Positions 18,475 through 29,216 of a DNA stretch of 64,000 bases are shown one piece after another (positions within the stretch are counted from its first letter, which is position 1; every line of letters starts with the position of its first letter). The notes below the pieces were generated by a model. That model had not been told where the DNA came from. It saw only the letters and a program-made list of their open reading frames with translations, and made no database searches. This DNA is from an uncultured Clostridia bacterium (lineage in GTDB: Bacteria > Bacillota > Clostridia > Oscillospirales > CAG-272). Both the position numbers and the translations under genes were made by a program. The stretch is taken from assembly GCA_947630625.1 (NCBI GenBank), contig CANRIL010000007.1:1-64000 (forward strand), in the 5' to 3' direction.

Positions 18475-19482
18475 ATGGCGGACAGGGGCGGCGTGTCAAA
18501 AAAGGACAGCCATGTACACGGCAGCGAAAGCTTCCCGGTCGCCGTTTACCGCGTGTCGGATATTCCGGGCAGGACGGGCGGCGGAAAATGCGGCGAATTT
18601 GTGAATCTGCCGCTTCACTGGCATCGTGAGGCGGAGATATTTTATATGGAGACGGGCGCTTGCCGTTACTATATTGACGGGGTCGGGTACGAGCTCGGCG
18701 CGGGCGAGGCGATATTTGTCCGCCCCGGTGCGCTTCACTGGGCGAAGCTCGAAGATGTTGAGCGGGCGGTGTCAGTTTCTGTGACGTTTCATCCCGATTT
18801 TCTTTCGGGCGTGGCGAACGATATAACCTCATCCGTGTACCTTCCGGCGATATTTGAAGGCGGGGTCGGGCAGGGGCAGGTATTCTCGCGCAAAATCGCG
18901 TGGCAGTCTGAAATAATAGACGATTTTCTCCGTATAGTCGAGCTTTTTGACGTTCCGGAAGGGGACGCGGACGAGAGGCACACGGACGTAACGTTGAAGC
19001 TGAAGGGGGAAAACGACGGGTCGGAGCTGAGAATAAAGAGTCTGTTCCTCGATATTTTTTACCTCATGACAAAAAATTCGGCCTCGCGCAGAGCGGGCAA
19101 GGGCGGGAGCCGGTCGGCGTACAAGTGCCTGCTCGACTCGATAGATTACCTTCACGCGCATTATAACGAAAAGCTCACATTGTCAGCCCTCGCCGCAAAG
19201 GCGCTGATGAGCGAGGGGCACTATTCGCGCGTGTTTTCGAAATATATGGGCGAGAGCCCGTTTTCGTATCTCAATTCATATAGGATCAACCGTAGCATAT
19301 GGTTTCTCGTGAACACGGACATGAAAATCATAGATGTCGCCCCCGAATGCGGGTTTCCGAACGTCAGCTACTATAATAGGCGTTTTTCGGAGATAATGCA
19401 CTGCACGCCGACTGAATACAGGCGCGAAAACAGCGGCGCGCGGTATGCTTCGGCGGACGAAAACGACTTTAAAGACGATTGA
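18475..19482 (+). CDS. AraC-family transcriptional regulator with an N-terminal cupin
   Basis: This 335-residue regulator has an N-terminal cupin-like sensor (NLPLHWHREAEIFYMETGACRYY, then GEAIFVRPGALHW, about residues 45-100), typical of sugar-responsive AraC proteins. The C-terminal 100 residues hold two helix-turn-helix motifs: LTLSALAAKALMSEGHYSRV and IIDVAPECGFPNVSYYNRRF, followed by the usual TPTEYRR. GGAGGG stands before ATG 18475. It is divergent from the toroid-domain lipoprotein, so I infer control of carbohydrate use through that gene. Confidence 0.9.
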   Translation: MADRGGVSKKDSHVHGSESFPVAVYRVSDIPGRTGGGKCGEFVNLPLHWHREAEIFYMETGACRYYIDGVGYELGAGEAIFVRPGALHWAKLEDVERAVSVSVTFHPDFLSGVANDITSSVYLPAIFEGGVGQGQVFSRKIAWQSEIIDDFLRIVELFDVPEGDADERHTDVTLKLKGENDGSELRIKSLFLDIFYLMTKNSASRRAGKGGSRSAYKCLLDSIDYLHAHYNEKLTLSALAAKALMSEGHYSRVFSKYMGESPFSYLNSYRINRSIWFLVNTDMKIIDVAPECGFPNVSYYNRRFSEIMHCTPTEYRRENSGARYASADENDFKDD

Positions 19483-19552
19483 AAAATAAACGCGAATAAA
19501 ATCACGCCGGAGGTGAGAGAATAAAACAAAAACCATAAATAGAGGTGACGAT

Positions 19553-20599
19553 ATGCCTCAAAAGGGGATCATAACGCTGCCGAGGAAGGTCTTTTTCAGC
19601 GCGACCGCGTCCGCGGGCGGAGCCGAGGAAGAAAAGGGACCGCTCGGCATGTATCTCGACGTGACAGACGTTGAGGGAGATGATAAATTCGGGACAGATT
19701 CGTGGGAGGCGGCGGAAGGCGAGATGCAGAAACGCGCCCTCACGACGGCGATCGCGAAGGCAGGGCTCACGGAACACGACCTCGACGCCGTATTCGCCGG
19801 AGATCTGCAAAATCAGTGTGTGGGCTCAAATTACGGGCTGCTTGACTTCGATATGCCGTATTTCGGACTTTACGGCGCGTGCTCGACGTGCGCGGAGGCG
19901 CTGATACTTGGCTCCGTTTACTGCGCCGGGTTGGGGACGGGTCCCGTCGCCGCCGTCGCAAGCTCTCACAACTGCGTCGCGGAGCGGCAGTTCCGCTTTC
20001 CGATAGAGTACGGCGGACAGCGCTCGCCGACATCGCAGTGGACGGTGACGGGAGCCGGCGCGTTCGTGCTGTCGGCGGAAGGCGCGGGCGCGTCTCCGGC
20101 GATAACGGACTTTCTGCCGGGGCGCTCCATCGACAGGGGCATAAACGATTTGAACAACATGGGCGCGGCGATGGCTCCGGCGGCGATAGACACGCTCAAG
20201 CGGTATTTCGACGAGTCCGGACGCTCGCCGGACAGCTTTGACCTGATCCTGACCGGCGACCTCGGGGCTGAGGGAAGTCGCATACTGCGGGAATTCATGG
20301 CGTCCTCCGGGTACGACATTTCCGGCGTCCATGAGGACTGCGGGCTTTTGATCTACGACACGGAAGGGACCGACAAGCACGCGGGCGGCTCCGGATGCGG
20401 ATGCAGCGCCACGGTGCTCTCCGCCGCGATCCTGCCGCGTATGGGGATCGCAGAAAAGTGCAAAGGTGTTGAAGGCATACGGCTTCATGATATTCTGTTC
20501 ATGGCGACGGGCGCGCTGATGAGCCCTGCGAGCGTGTATCAGGGGAACAACATCCCCGGCATATGCCATCTATTGCACATCGTATCCGAAGGGAGCTGA
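19553..20599 (+). CDS. spoVAD: Stage V sporulation protein AD
   Basis: This 348-residue protein is SpoVAD, the thiolase-fold subunit of the spore inner-membrane SpoVA channel that binds dipicolinic acid for uptake in sporulation and release in germination. Seen are the GACSTCAEAL block around residue 110, SSHNCVAERQFRFP, the EYGGQRSPTSQWTVTGAGA stretch and the closing LMSPASVYQGNNIPGICH. The RBS (AGAGGTGA) fits ATG 19553. spoVAE follows 7 nt after the stop. The usual upstream partner spoVAC is not present in the window. Confidence 0.96.
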   Translation: MPQKGIITLPRKVFFSATASAGGAEEEKGPLGMYLDVTDVEGDDKFGTDSWEAAEGEMQKRALTTAIAKAGLTEHDLDAVFAGDLQNQCVGSNYGLLDFDMPYFGLYGACSTCAEALILGSVYCAGLGTGPVAAVASSHNCVAERQFRFPIEYGGQRSPTSQWTVTGAGAFVLSAEGAGASPAITDFLPGRSIDRGINDLNNMGAAMAPAAIDTLKRYFDESGRSPDSFDLILTGDLGAEGSRILREFMASSGYDISGVHEDCGLLIYDTEGTDKHAGGSGCGCSATVLSAAILPRMGIAEKCKGVEGIRLHDILFMATGALMSPASVYQGNNIPGICHLLHIVSEGS

Positions 20600-20606
20600 C
20601 AGACAA

Positions 20607-20984
20607 ATGGATTTCCTTTTAAAGCTGACCGATTACGTCATTGTTTTTGCCGTCGGCGGGGCGCTCTGCGTGATCGCGCAGATACTGATAGACAAAACGA
20701 AGCTGACGCCGGCAAGGATTCTCGTCGCGTATGTAACCGCCGGCGTTATTCTCGGCGCAGTCGGCGTTTATGAGCCGTTTGCGAAGTTTGCCGGCGCGGG
20801 CGCGACGACGCCGCTTTTGGGGTTCGGCAATACGATCGCGAAGGGAGTCCGCGAACAGGTGGACGAGAAGGGACTTATCGGTGCGCTGACGGGCGGGCTT
20901 ACGGCCGCGTCCGCCGGTATCGCCGCCGCGATGGTGTTCGGATACCTTGCCGCCGTCGTCTTCAACGGCAAGCGGAAAAAATAA
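20607..20984 (+). CDS. spoVAE: Stage V sporulation protein AE (SpoVAEb type)
   Basis: This 125-residue integral membrane protein has about four hydrophobic segments and the SpoVAC/SpoVAEb family pattern (MDFLLKLTDYVIVFAVGGAL, LTPARILVAYVTAGVILG, and TTPLLGFGNTIAKGV). With SpoVAC and SpoVAD it forms the dipicolinate channel of the spore. It is cotranscribed with spoVAD and ends at a strong terminator. The sporulation sigma factor site upstream of spoVAD was not identified with confidence. Confidence 0.93.
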   Translation: MDFLLKLTDYVIVFAVGGALCVIAQILIDKTKLTPARILVAYVTAGVILGAVGVYEPFAKFAGAGATTPLLGFGNTIAKGVREQVDEKGLIGALTGGLTAASAGIAAAMVFGYLAAVVFNGKRKK

Positions 20985-21000
20985 CGCGCATACAAAAACG

Positions 21001-21050
21001 GGCTGTGGAAGAAAACCGGGGCGATTTTCTTTCACAGCCTGATTTTTATT
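21001..21050 (+). terminator. Terminator of spoVAD-spoVAE
   Basis: A stem of about 15 bp with one mismatch (21001-21015 with 21025-21039) is followed by TGATTTTTATT. It lies between convergent spoVAE and radA and may serve both. Confidence 0.85.
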
Positions 21051-21053
21051 ATA

Positions 21054-22436
21054 TCAGTCCTTTTTCGGCGCGAAGATCGGCAGAAGCTCATAGACGCTTC
21101 TGACAGGGATGACCTCGATATCGCCGGGCAGCATCGAGGTGTCTGTCCCGCGCTTCGGTATGACGATCCGCGAAAAGCCGAGCCTTGCCGCCTCACGGAC
21201 GCGCAGCGCGAGATTCGTGACGCCGCGCACCTCGCCGGCGAGCCCAAGCTCACCGACGACGGCGAGCTCAGACGGTACAGGCACGTCGCGCAGGGACGAG
21301 ATCAGCGCCGCCGCGACGGCGAGGTCGCAGGCGGGTTCGTCGAGCCGCAGACCGCCGACGACGTTAAGGTATACGTCGAGGTCGGAGAAGCGAAGACCGA
21401 GCCGTTTTTCGAGCACCGCGATCAAAAGGCACAGCCTGCCGTAATCAAATCCGTCGGCGGCGCGCTTCGGCGCGGGGAACGAGGTTTTTACAGTCAGCGC
21501 CTGTATTTCCGCGATGACGGGGCGCGTCCCCTCCATGCAGCAGACGGTGGCGCTGCCGGAGACGCCGCGCGGTCTGCCCGCGAGCAGCATCGCGGACGGG
21601 TTTTCGACCTCGGAGAGTCCCTTGTCAGTCATTTCGAAGACGCCGATCTCGTTTGTTGCGCCGTAACGGTTCTTGACCGCGCGGATGACGCGGAAATTCT
21701 GGTGCCGTTCGCCCTCGAAGCAGAGGACGGCGTCCACCATATGTTCGAGCACCTTAGGCCCCGCGATCCCGCCCTCTTTGTTGACGTGGCCGACGATTAT
21801 GACCGATATGCCGCGCGTTTTCGCGAGCGAGCCGAGCACGGCGGCGCAGTCGCGCACCTGAGAGACGCTTCCCGGCTGGGACGGCGTGCTGCCGCAGTAT
21901 AGAGTCTGTATCGAGTCCGCGACTACAACGTCGGGAGACAGTTTTTCGCATTCCGAAACGATCTTGTCAACGTCCGTTTCCGTATAGATGTAGAGATTGT
22001 CCGAGATGACGCCGAGCCGCGAGGCGCGCAGGCGCAGCTGACCGGCTGATTCTTCGCCGGACACGTATAAAACGCGCCGTGTCGACGACAAAACGCCCGA
22101 AATCTGCAAAAGGAGCGTCGATTTTCCGATTCCCGGCTCGCCGGATAAAAGCACCACGGAGCCGTCAACAAGCCCGCCGCCGAGCACTCTGTCGAGCTCG
22201 CCGTATCCGGTCGCGCTCCGCGGGCTGTCGGCGGTCGAGACATCGCCTATAAGAACGGCGGCCTCGCTGCGGAGAATGCCGCGGCGCGGCTTTGAACCCG
22301 TCTCGGTCTGTTCGGGCGTATCCTCGTATTTTTCTTCGACAAATGAGCCGAACGCGCCGCACTGCGGGCAGCGCCCAAGCAGCTTCGGATATTGATAGTC
22401 ACATTTTGTGCAGACGTAAACGGTTCGCTGTTTCAT
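21054..22436 (-). CDS. radA: DNA repair protein RadA (Sms)
   Basis: This 460-residue protein is RadA/Sms, a RecA-related ATPase that drives branch migration in recombinational repair. In order it has the N-terminal four-cysteine zinc finger (CTKCDYQYPKLLGRCPQCG), Walker A GEPGIGKST, the RadA-specific KNRYG motif (usual form KNRFG, a conservative change) and a C-terminal Lon-protease-like domain (LDVYLNVVGGLRLDEPACDL). Length is normal. The SpoVB-like flippase gene lies upstream on the same strand, 73 nt away. Confidence 0.96.
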   Translation of the reverse strand: MKQRTVYVCTKCDYQYPKLLGRCPQCGAFGSFVEEKYEDTPEQTETGSKPRRGILRSEAAVLIGDVSTADSPRSATGYGELDRVLGGGLVDGSVVLLSGEPGIGKSTLLLQISGVLSSTRRVLYVSGEESAGQLRLRASRLGVISDNLYIYTETDVDKIVSECEKLSPDVVVADSIQTLYCGSTPSQPGSVSQVRDCAAVLGSLAKTRGISVIIVGHVNKEGGIAGPKVLEHMVDAVLCFEGERHQNFRVIRAVKNRYGATNEIGVFEMTDKGLSEVENPSAMLLAGRPRGVSGSATVCCMEGTRPVIAEIQALTVKTSFPAPKRAADGFDYGRLCLLIAVLEKRLGLRFSDLDVYLNVVGGLRLDEPACDLAVAAALISSLRDVPVPSELAVVGELGLAGEVRGVTNLALRVREAARLGFSRIVIPKRGTDTSMLPGDIEVIPVRSVYELLPIFAPKKD

Positions 22437-22509
22437 CGCCGACCTCCGGTCGATTTATTATTCAACCGTAATTATAATACAAAAGCGGCCGGATTTCAAC
22501 AGCTATAAA

Positions 22510-24099
22510 TTATCCCGACAGTACGCGCTTCATATATTCGGCGTCGCTTACGGTCAGCGTGTCGGTCACAAATAAAAGCATAAGATAGAGTGCGGCGGCC
22601 GCCGTCATCATCAGAACGGTCGGCATGACGCCGCCCGCGCGGTAGAGGCGCGGGATGAAGTTTATGATAAACCTCGTCGCCGACGAGGCGAGCAGGGACG
22701 CGAGCAGCGGGCGCAGCAGCCAGCCGAATATTTTCGGGCGCACGCCGGTGACGGTGAGCAGCCGCCATATCGAAAGGGACGCGTTGAAGACCTCGCTGAT
22801 TATGATCGTCGCCGCGTAGCCCGAAATGCCGAGGCGCGGCACGAGCAGCCACACAAGCATGACGCTCAGCGCGGAATCAATTATATTTACCCGCATACAG
22901 AAAAGCTGCTCTCCGAGCCCCTTCAGCATGCTGTCGACTGCCGTATCAAGGTACATGACGGGGATAACGGGCGCTATTATCCTGATATAGCGCCCCGCCT
23001 CGACGCTGCCGTAAAGCGTGACGCCAAGCTCGCGCGAAAATGTCATCATCAGTCCCGAGACGCCGACGGCGAAAATTAACGTCGCGCGGAAGACAGAATC
23101 GGCGATATGTCGTATGCGCATATGCTGCCCTCGCGCGCGCGATTCGGAAAGCTCCGGAACGAGCAGCGAGGAAAACGGCCCCATCACCGCGTAAGGGAAC
23201 ATTATGACAGGCATTACCATGCCGTGCAGCGTTCCGTATGACGCGAGCGATTCTTTATAGCCGCAGCCGTAGGCGCGCAGCGCCTTCGGGATCAGGATAT
23301 GCTCTATCGTCACGAGCCCTGAGCGCAGATAAGAGGAAAACGCGACGGGCAGCGCCGCGCCTGAAAGGCTTCGCGCAGCGCTGTACGCTGTGTCGGCGGA
23401 CAGCTCCGTCTGCCCGCCGCCTCCGTCGGGCTCGTTTCCGTCGCCGTGCCTTTTGCGGTCGGCCTTGTAAAGCGCAAACGACACGAAAAATGACGCCGCC
23501 TCAGCCACAGCGCCGCCCCCGACAACGGCGATCAGCGAATATTCAAGCCCGGACGGCAAAAACAGCGAAAGTCCCGCCGCCGTTATCATGATCTTCAGCA
23601 CCTGCCCGCAGAAGTCGGAGAGCGCGTTTTTGTAGACGCGGCGGCACGCGTTGAAGTAGCCGGACAGCGCCGATGTCAGCGCCGTCGGCGGCAGCGTGAA
23701 GGCGAGCAGCTTCAGGCAGCGGATCGTGCGCGCGTCTCCGAGCAGCACGCCGCCAATGTAGTCGGCGCCGAAAAAGAGCACGCAGCCGCCGACGATGCCG
23801 AAGAAGAGGCAGTAGCAAACGGCAGTGCGCATAACGTAGTCAAGACGGCGCCGCCGCACCTCGGCGGGAGCCGTCAGGACAGTTTCCGCCGTCATGCGCG
23901 TGACGGCGAGCGAGATGCCGGATGTGGCAAACGTCACGGCGAAGCCGTAGGCGGAGGAGACGAGCGTCAAAAGCCCCATTCCGTCCGCGCCGAGCCTGCC
24001 CGTTACAAAGACGTTGAACGCGACGGAGACGGCGCGCATCAGAAGCGCCGCCCCCGTCATGAGCATAGCGTTATAAAAATACTGCTTTGCCGCGCGCAT
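22510..24099 (-). CDS. SpoVB/MurJ-like polysaccharide flippase (MOP superfamily)
   Basis: This 529-residue membrane protein has about 14 membrane segments and an N-terminus (QYFYNAMLMTGAALLMRAVS, then GRLGADGMGLLTL) typical of the SpoVB/Wzx branch of MOP flippases, which move lipid-linked precursors across the membrane in cortex or wall synthesis. ATG at 24099 is chosen because GGGAGA lies about 7 nt upstream; a longer frame begins without an RBS. Whether it acts in sporulation (SpoVB) or vegetative wall synthesis cannot be decided from sequence. Confidence 0.88.
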   Translation of the reverse strand: MRAAKQYFYNAMLMTGAALLMRAVSVAFNVFVTGRLGADGMGLLTLVSSAYGFAVTFATSGISLAVTRMTAETVLTAPAEVRRRRLDYVMRTAVCYCLFFGIVGGCVLFFGADYIGGVLLGDARTIRCLKLLAFTLPPTALTSALSGYFNACRRVYKNALSDFCGQVLKIMITAAGLSLFLPSGLEYSLIAVVGGGAVAEAASFFVSFALYKADRKRHGDGNEPDGGGGQTELSADTAYSAARSLSGAALPVAFSSYLRSGLVTIEHILIPKALRAYGCGYKESLASYGTLHGMVMPVIMFPYAVMGPFSSLLVPELSESRARGQHMRIRHIADSVFRATLIFAVGVSGLMMTFSRELGVTLYGSVEAGRYIRIIAPVIPVMYLDTAVDSMLKGLGEQLFCMRVNIIDSALSVMLVWLLVPRLGISGYAATIIISEVFNASLSIWRLLTVTGVRPKIFGWLLRPLLASLLASSATRFIINFIPRLYRAGGVMPTVLMMTAAAALYLMLLFVTDTLTVSDAEYMKRVLSG

Positions 24100-24242
24100 A
24101 AAAAATCTCCCGGTTATCTTTTTCCTCCCTAATTTATACGTTTTCACCCGCCGCGTTATGACCGACCGTGGGCGGCGCGCCGCGAAAAACGGGGGGGAGC
24201 GCACAGGCGCTCCCCCCGAAGAAAAGGATCAGTATATTAATT

Positions 24243-25496
24243 TCAGACGGTGGCGCGGACCTTTTTGAGATTTGCAAATCTCGGAAGCCCGTCTTCCTTC
24301 ACCATTTCAGTCTCGCCCTGAATGAGCGGCAGGCAGTATTCGATGAACTTCTCGTTGAGGCCGTCCTTAGTTTCGTTGAGCCATTCGAGCGGCACCTTCT
24401 TCTCCGCGTTGGCGACGAGGGAGAGGTCGATAAGCTCAGGCTCACAGACGTAGTGGCCGTCCGCGTCGTAGGAACGCTTGAAGCCCACCATCTTGTCCGT
24501 CTGACCTGCAACGGCGTATTCGACTGCGCACTTGCCGGACATAAAGCTTTCGTCGATATCTGTCTGGGAAGCGGAGTGAGCCGCGCAGCGCTGGAGCAGC
24601 GAAAGCTCGATCCCGCGGACCTTTGCGCCGGTCGCTTCCTTGACGACGCCCGCGAGGAACGCGGCGACGCCGCCCATCTGCGCGTGACCGAAGCTGTCCT
24701 TCTGGGACGCGAGATCGGAGCCGTATTCGGCGATATATTTGCCGTCCTTGTCGTGAATTCCCTCGGAGACGCAGACGATGACCTTTCCGGTCTTCTCATA
24801 AACGCTCTTTACCTTCGCGACAAATTCGTCAAGATCGAAATCGACCTCGGGCAGATAGATGAGGTCGGGGCCGTTGCCCTTGTGTGCGGCGAGAGCAGAC
24901 GCTGCCGTGAGCCATCCCGCGTTTCTGCCCATGATCTCGATGACGGTCACCATGCCTGTGTCATAGACGCGGGCGTCGCGGTAGACCTCCATGACGGAGG
25001 TGGCGATATACTTTGCGGCGGACGCGAAGCCGGGGCAATGGTCGGTGATCGCGAGGTCGTTGTCTATCGTCTTCGGGATGCCCATGACGCGGCATTCGTA
25101 GCCGTTCTTGAGGCAGTATTTGCTGATCTTGTTGCATGTGTCCATGCTGTCGTTTCCGCCGTTGTAGAAGAAATAGCGGACATCATATTTTTTGAATATT
25201 TCGAGTATGCGGCGATAATCCGTGTCGTCAACATCGGGGTCCTTGAGCTTGTAACGGCAGGAGCCGAGCGCGCTCGAGGGCGTGAATTTCAAAAGCTCAA
25301 GCTCTTTCGGGTCTTCCATCGCCATGTCGATGAGCTTGTCCTCAAGAACTCCCTTAATGCCGTTTTCCGCGCCGTAAACGTGCGTTATGACATCGGAGTC
25401 GAGAGCTGTTTTTATAGCGCCGTAAGCGCTTGCGTTGATTACGGATGTGGGACCGCCGGACTGACCTATAATGGCGGCGCCTTTAAGTGTGGACAT
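24243..25496 (-). CDS. 6-phosphofructokinase, probably pyrophosphate-dependent
   Basis: This 417-residue enzyme phosphorylates fructose 6-phosphate. The N-terminal GQSGGPTSVINASAYG loop, YNGGNDSMDT and PKTIDND are the key motifs. In the ATP-dependent type the second reads GGDGS; a bulkier residue in place of that second Gly, as in GGDDS or here GGNDS, points to pyrophosphate as donor, and Lys of PKTIDND also supports that. Asn in place of the first Asp is known in some clades. AGGAGA precedes ATG 25496. It fits anaerobic glycolysis saving ATP. Confidence 0.9.
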   Translation of the reverse strand: MSTLKGAAIIGQSGGPTSVINASAYGAIKTALDSDVITHVYGAENGIKGVLEDKLIDMAMEDPKELELLKFTPSSALGSCRYKLKDPDVDDTDYRRILEIFKKYDVRYFFYNGGNDSMDTCNKISKYCLKNGYECRVMGIPKTIDNDLAITDHCPGFASAAKYIATSVMEVYRDARVYDTGMVTVIEIMGRNAGWLTAASALAAHKGNGPDLIYLPEVDFDLDEFVAKVKSVYEKTGKVIVCVSEGIHDKDGKYIAEYGSDLASQKDSFGHAQMGGVAAFLAGVVKEATGAKVRGIELSLLQRCAAHSASQTDIDESFMSGKCAVEYAVAGQTDKMVGFKRSYDADGHYVCEPELIDLSLVANAEKKVPLEWLNETKDGLNEKFIEYCLPLIQGETEMVKEDGLPRFANLKKVRATV

Positions 25497-25610
25497 AGAA
25501 TTAACTCTCCTTTTTCGGGTACCTTGCTTTGTTTTTTCGCAACCGACGTATATTCTATCACATTATCCCGGCAAAAACAATGACCGGATGCAATTTTATC
25601 TGTTTTTTCT

Positions 25611-26486
25611 TTATAGGTCGGGAGCGTCAAATCCTTCGCCCATGACCTCTTTTGCGTCCGCGAGGATCATGAAGGCGTCAGGGTCAATGCTTTTGACGAT
25701 GACTTTAGCCCTATATAGCTCGTGCGGCTTGAATACGCAGAGGATAACGTCCTTGTCGCGGTGCGAATACCAGCCGAGGCCGTGCAGGATCGTGACTCCG
25801 CGGTCGAGCTCCGTTGTGATCTCGTCCGCGATCTCGGCGAATTTGTCTGATATTATGAGCGTCATCTTCGCCGACTTGTTGCCGTCGATGATGTAGTCGA
25901 GGGCGAACGAATACGCGTATGTCGAGACGATTGAGTAGAATATTGCGTTGAAGTTCCGGGTGAGGACGGCGGAGCCGGTGATGATCACAAGGTCGAGGAC
26001 GAACAGAATCCTTCCGGTCGAGACGCTCTTTATGAGCTTTTGCTTGATAATGACCGCCGCAAGGTCGCTGCCGCCCGTGTTGTAGCCGCGCGCCAACAGT
26101 ATCCCGCCGCCGGCTCCGAGCAGAAGGCCGCCCATAATGGCGCAGAGCAGCGGGTCGCTCGTCATCGATACGGAGAAAAGCTCGGTCAGATTCGTCGCAA
26201 GCGAAGTTACTAAAACGGCGACGACGACGCGCCACAGCATGCGCCAGCCGTAAAACAAAAGTCCGAACAGAAGGATCGGGATGTTGACGACAAGGATCAT
26301 CAGACCTATCGAAACATTCGGGAAAAGGATATTGATAGTCGTGGCAATACCTGTCGCGCCGCCCATGACTGTGCCGGACGGCCCTAAAAAGAACGCCACC
26401 GCAATTCCGTAAATGGCGGAGCCGAGCACGATGGAGAGAATTTCTGTTATTATGGCGCGCGCACCTTGGCGGTGTTCGTTCTGCAT
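25611..26486 (-). CDS. YitT family membrane protein
   Basis: This 291-residue protein shows the YitT layout: about six membrane segments with GPSGTVMGGATGIA and ARGYNTGGSDLAA glycine-rich motifs, then a cytoplasmic C-terminal DUF2179 domain (about the last 85 residues, starting DKFAEIADEITTELDRGVT and including GWYSHRDKDVILCV). The family is widespread in Firmicutes and of unproven function, possibly transport. ATG 26486 is chosen with GAGG 9 nt upstream; a GTG five codons earlier overlaps that RBS. Confidence 0.9.
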   Translation of the reverse strand: MQNEHRQGARAIITEILSIVLGSAIYGIAVAFFLGPSGTVMGGATGIATTINILFPNVSIGLMILVVNIPILLFGLLFYGWRMLWRVVVAVLVTSLATNLTELFSVSMTSDPLLCAIMGGLLLGAGGGILLARGYNTGGSDLAAVIIKQKLIKSVSTGRILFVLDLVIITGSAVLTRNFNAIFYSIVSTYAYSFALDYIIDGNKSAKMTLIISDKFAEIADEITTELDRGVTILHGLGWYSHRDKDVILCVFKPHELYRAKVIVKSIDPDAFMILADAKEVMGEGFDAPDL

Positions 26487-26706
26487 GATAGGGTACCTCA
26501 CATTATGTTTATTTGCATATACATTTTATTCCCTCATTCACGCGTTGTCAATCACCGGATCAAGAATATTGTTCAAAAGTTTCTCTAATTAATTTGAAAA
26601 AATTCAAAACTGACCATTATATACCTCTCATAAGCGGGCGTGAGCGCGCACAAAATACTAATGCGGCGATCGACCGCGAAAACAATTGAAAGCAGCAGTC
26701 AGAGCG

Positions 26707-27156
26707 ATGAACAGATCCGATAAGGAAATGTACTGTGAGGTTTACCGCAGCACGACGATGGGCACGGAGTCGATACTGGCGCTTATGCCAAAGGTCGAAA
26801 ACGAACAGCTCAAAGCCGACATGGTGACCCAGATGAACGGATACGGCAGCTTCGCGGAGCGCGCAAAACGCGGGCTCGAGTCGGAGCACGTCACGCCGGA
26901 AGAAGAGAAGAAATCCAAGGTGTTCGCTGCAAAGTCGGGTATAGCCGCTGAAACGATGTTTAATTCGACCCCATCTCATATAGCGGAGCTTGTGATAAGG
27001 GGAAGCGGAGCGGGCATTGTTTCGATAACGCGCTCGCAGAACGAGGCAACACACGGCCAGACGCGTATATCCGAGCCTACCGAGGCATATAAGCTGTGCT
27101 CGGAGCTCGTGGATTTTGAAAATCAGAATATCGAGCGTATGAAAAAGTATCTTTGA
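26707..27156 (+). CDS. Small helical protein of unknown function
   Basis: This 149-residue protein is predicted mostly helical, with charged amphipathic stretches (DKEMYCEVYRSTTMGTESIL, EEKKSKVFAAKSGIAAETM, TEAYKLCSELVDFENQNIER) that recall a ferritin-like four-helix bundle; conserved metal ligands are not obvious, so this is only a guess. ATG 26707 is used although no strong RBS is seen; TTG 26686 in the same frame is an alternative. It is monocistronic with a terminator downstream. Confidence 0.6.
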   Translation: MNRSDKEMYCEVYRSTTMGTESILALMPKVENEQLKADMVTQMNGYGSFAERAKRGLESEHVTPEEEKKSKVFAAKSGIAAETMFNSTPSHIAELVIRGSGAGIVSITRSQNEATHGQTRISEPTEAYKLCSELVDFENQNIERMKKYL

Positions 27157-27182
27157 ACGAAATGTTCAAAGATATAAAGGAC

Positions 27183-27207
27183 GGGAGCTCCGGGAAGCGG
27201 AGCTCCC
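27183..27207 (+). terminator. Terminator of the small helical protein gene
   Basis: A perfect 10-bp GC-rich stem (27183-27192 with 27198-27207), loop GGAAG, 26 nt after the stop. Confidence 0.75.
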
Positions 27208-27262
27208 TATCCTTGTATGTGGGGCTCTGAAAAACGGGAGATGAATTTCGATCAAAAAATTC

Positions 27263-28674
<1,412 letters not shown>

Positions 28675-28730
28675 GGGCTTGATAAAATTTTTATATAAGC
28701 CTGCGAGATCAAAATCAATTAAATCTAAAA

Positions 28731-28762
28731 CGAAAAGAGGGGACACGATCCTCTCTTTTTCG
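28731..28762 (+). terminator. Imperfect terminator of gdhA
   Basis: An AGAGGGGA/TCCTCTC-type imperfect stem is followed by TTTTTCG, 57 nt after the stop. Confidence 0.5.
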
Positions 28763-28816
28763 ATCTGCCGAAAAAGCAGAGTTATTTTACTGAAAAAGGC
28801 GGACTCGTTGACCACG

Positions 28817-28841
28817 GCGCTTTTTTCTTCGAAAAAAGCGC
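28817..28841. terminator. A/T-rich perfect hairpin
   Basis: GCGCTTTTTTC (28817-28827) pairs with GAAAAAAGCGC (28831-28841). It is a second structure between gdhA and the tRNA pair. Confidence 0.5.
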
Positions 28842-28857
28842 TCTCAAGCAACGTTGC

Positions 28858-28900
28858 CCAATAAAAACAGCAGAGGCTTCGCCTCTGCTGTTTTTATTGG
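28858..28900. terminator. Bidirectional terminator between gdhA and tRNA-Tyr
   Basis: A near-perfect 20-bp inverted repeat (CCAATAAAAACAGCAGAGGC and its complement) with A-runs on one arm and T-runs on the other. It ends the tRNA pair on the minus strand and could also stop gdhA readthrough. Confidence 0.9.
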
Positions 28901-28980
28901 GGGAAGGTGGATTCGGACCACCGAAGTGAAAGCACAACAGATTTACAGTCTGCCCCCTTTGGCCGCTCGGGAATTCCCCC
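28898..28980 (-). tRNA. tRNA-Tyr (anticodon GTA)
   Basis: The minus strand folds as a long-variable-arm tRNA: acceptor GGGGGAA/TTCCCCC, D-arm with CCGAGCGGCC, anticodon stem GCAGA/TCTGT with loop CTGTAAA (GTA), a class II variable arm and T-arm GGTCCGAATCC. CCA is not encoded. Confidence 0.94.
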
Positions 28981-29015
28981 TTATTTAGTTTGCAGCTTCA
29001 TATCGTCAGCTGCGA

Positions 29016-29087
29016 AGCTGGTGATCGGAGTCGAACCAACAACCTGCTGATTACAAATCAGCTGCTCTGCCATTGAGCCACACCAGC
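29016..29087 (-). tRNA. tRNA-Thr (anticodon TGT)
   Basis: The minus strand folds with acceptor GCTGGTG/CACCAGC (first pair to last read on that strand), D-arm GGCTCAATGGCAGAGC, anticodon stem GCTGA/TCAGC with loop TTTGTAA (TGT), and T-arm GGTTCGACTCC. It stands 35 nt upstream of tRNA-Tyr and is probably cotranscribed. Confidence 0.94.
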
Positions 29088-29216
29088 ATAGATGCCGTTT
29101 TTATTGCGGCGAGTGCTATTATATCACACCCCGGCGTGTTTGTCAACAAAATTTTTGAATATTTTTTTGATTCCGCGACCACCCGAAAAATGAAAATTTC
29201 ACCTCCCCGTCATCCG

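Noticed and set aside
24168-25583. A 471-codon plus-strand open frame opposite the phosphofructokinase gene
   Set aside because: It is a high-GC antisense shadow of a conserved gene and resembles no family.
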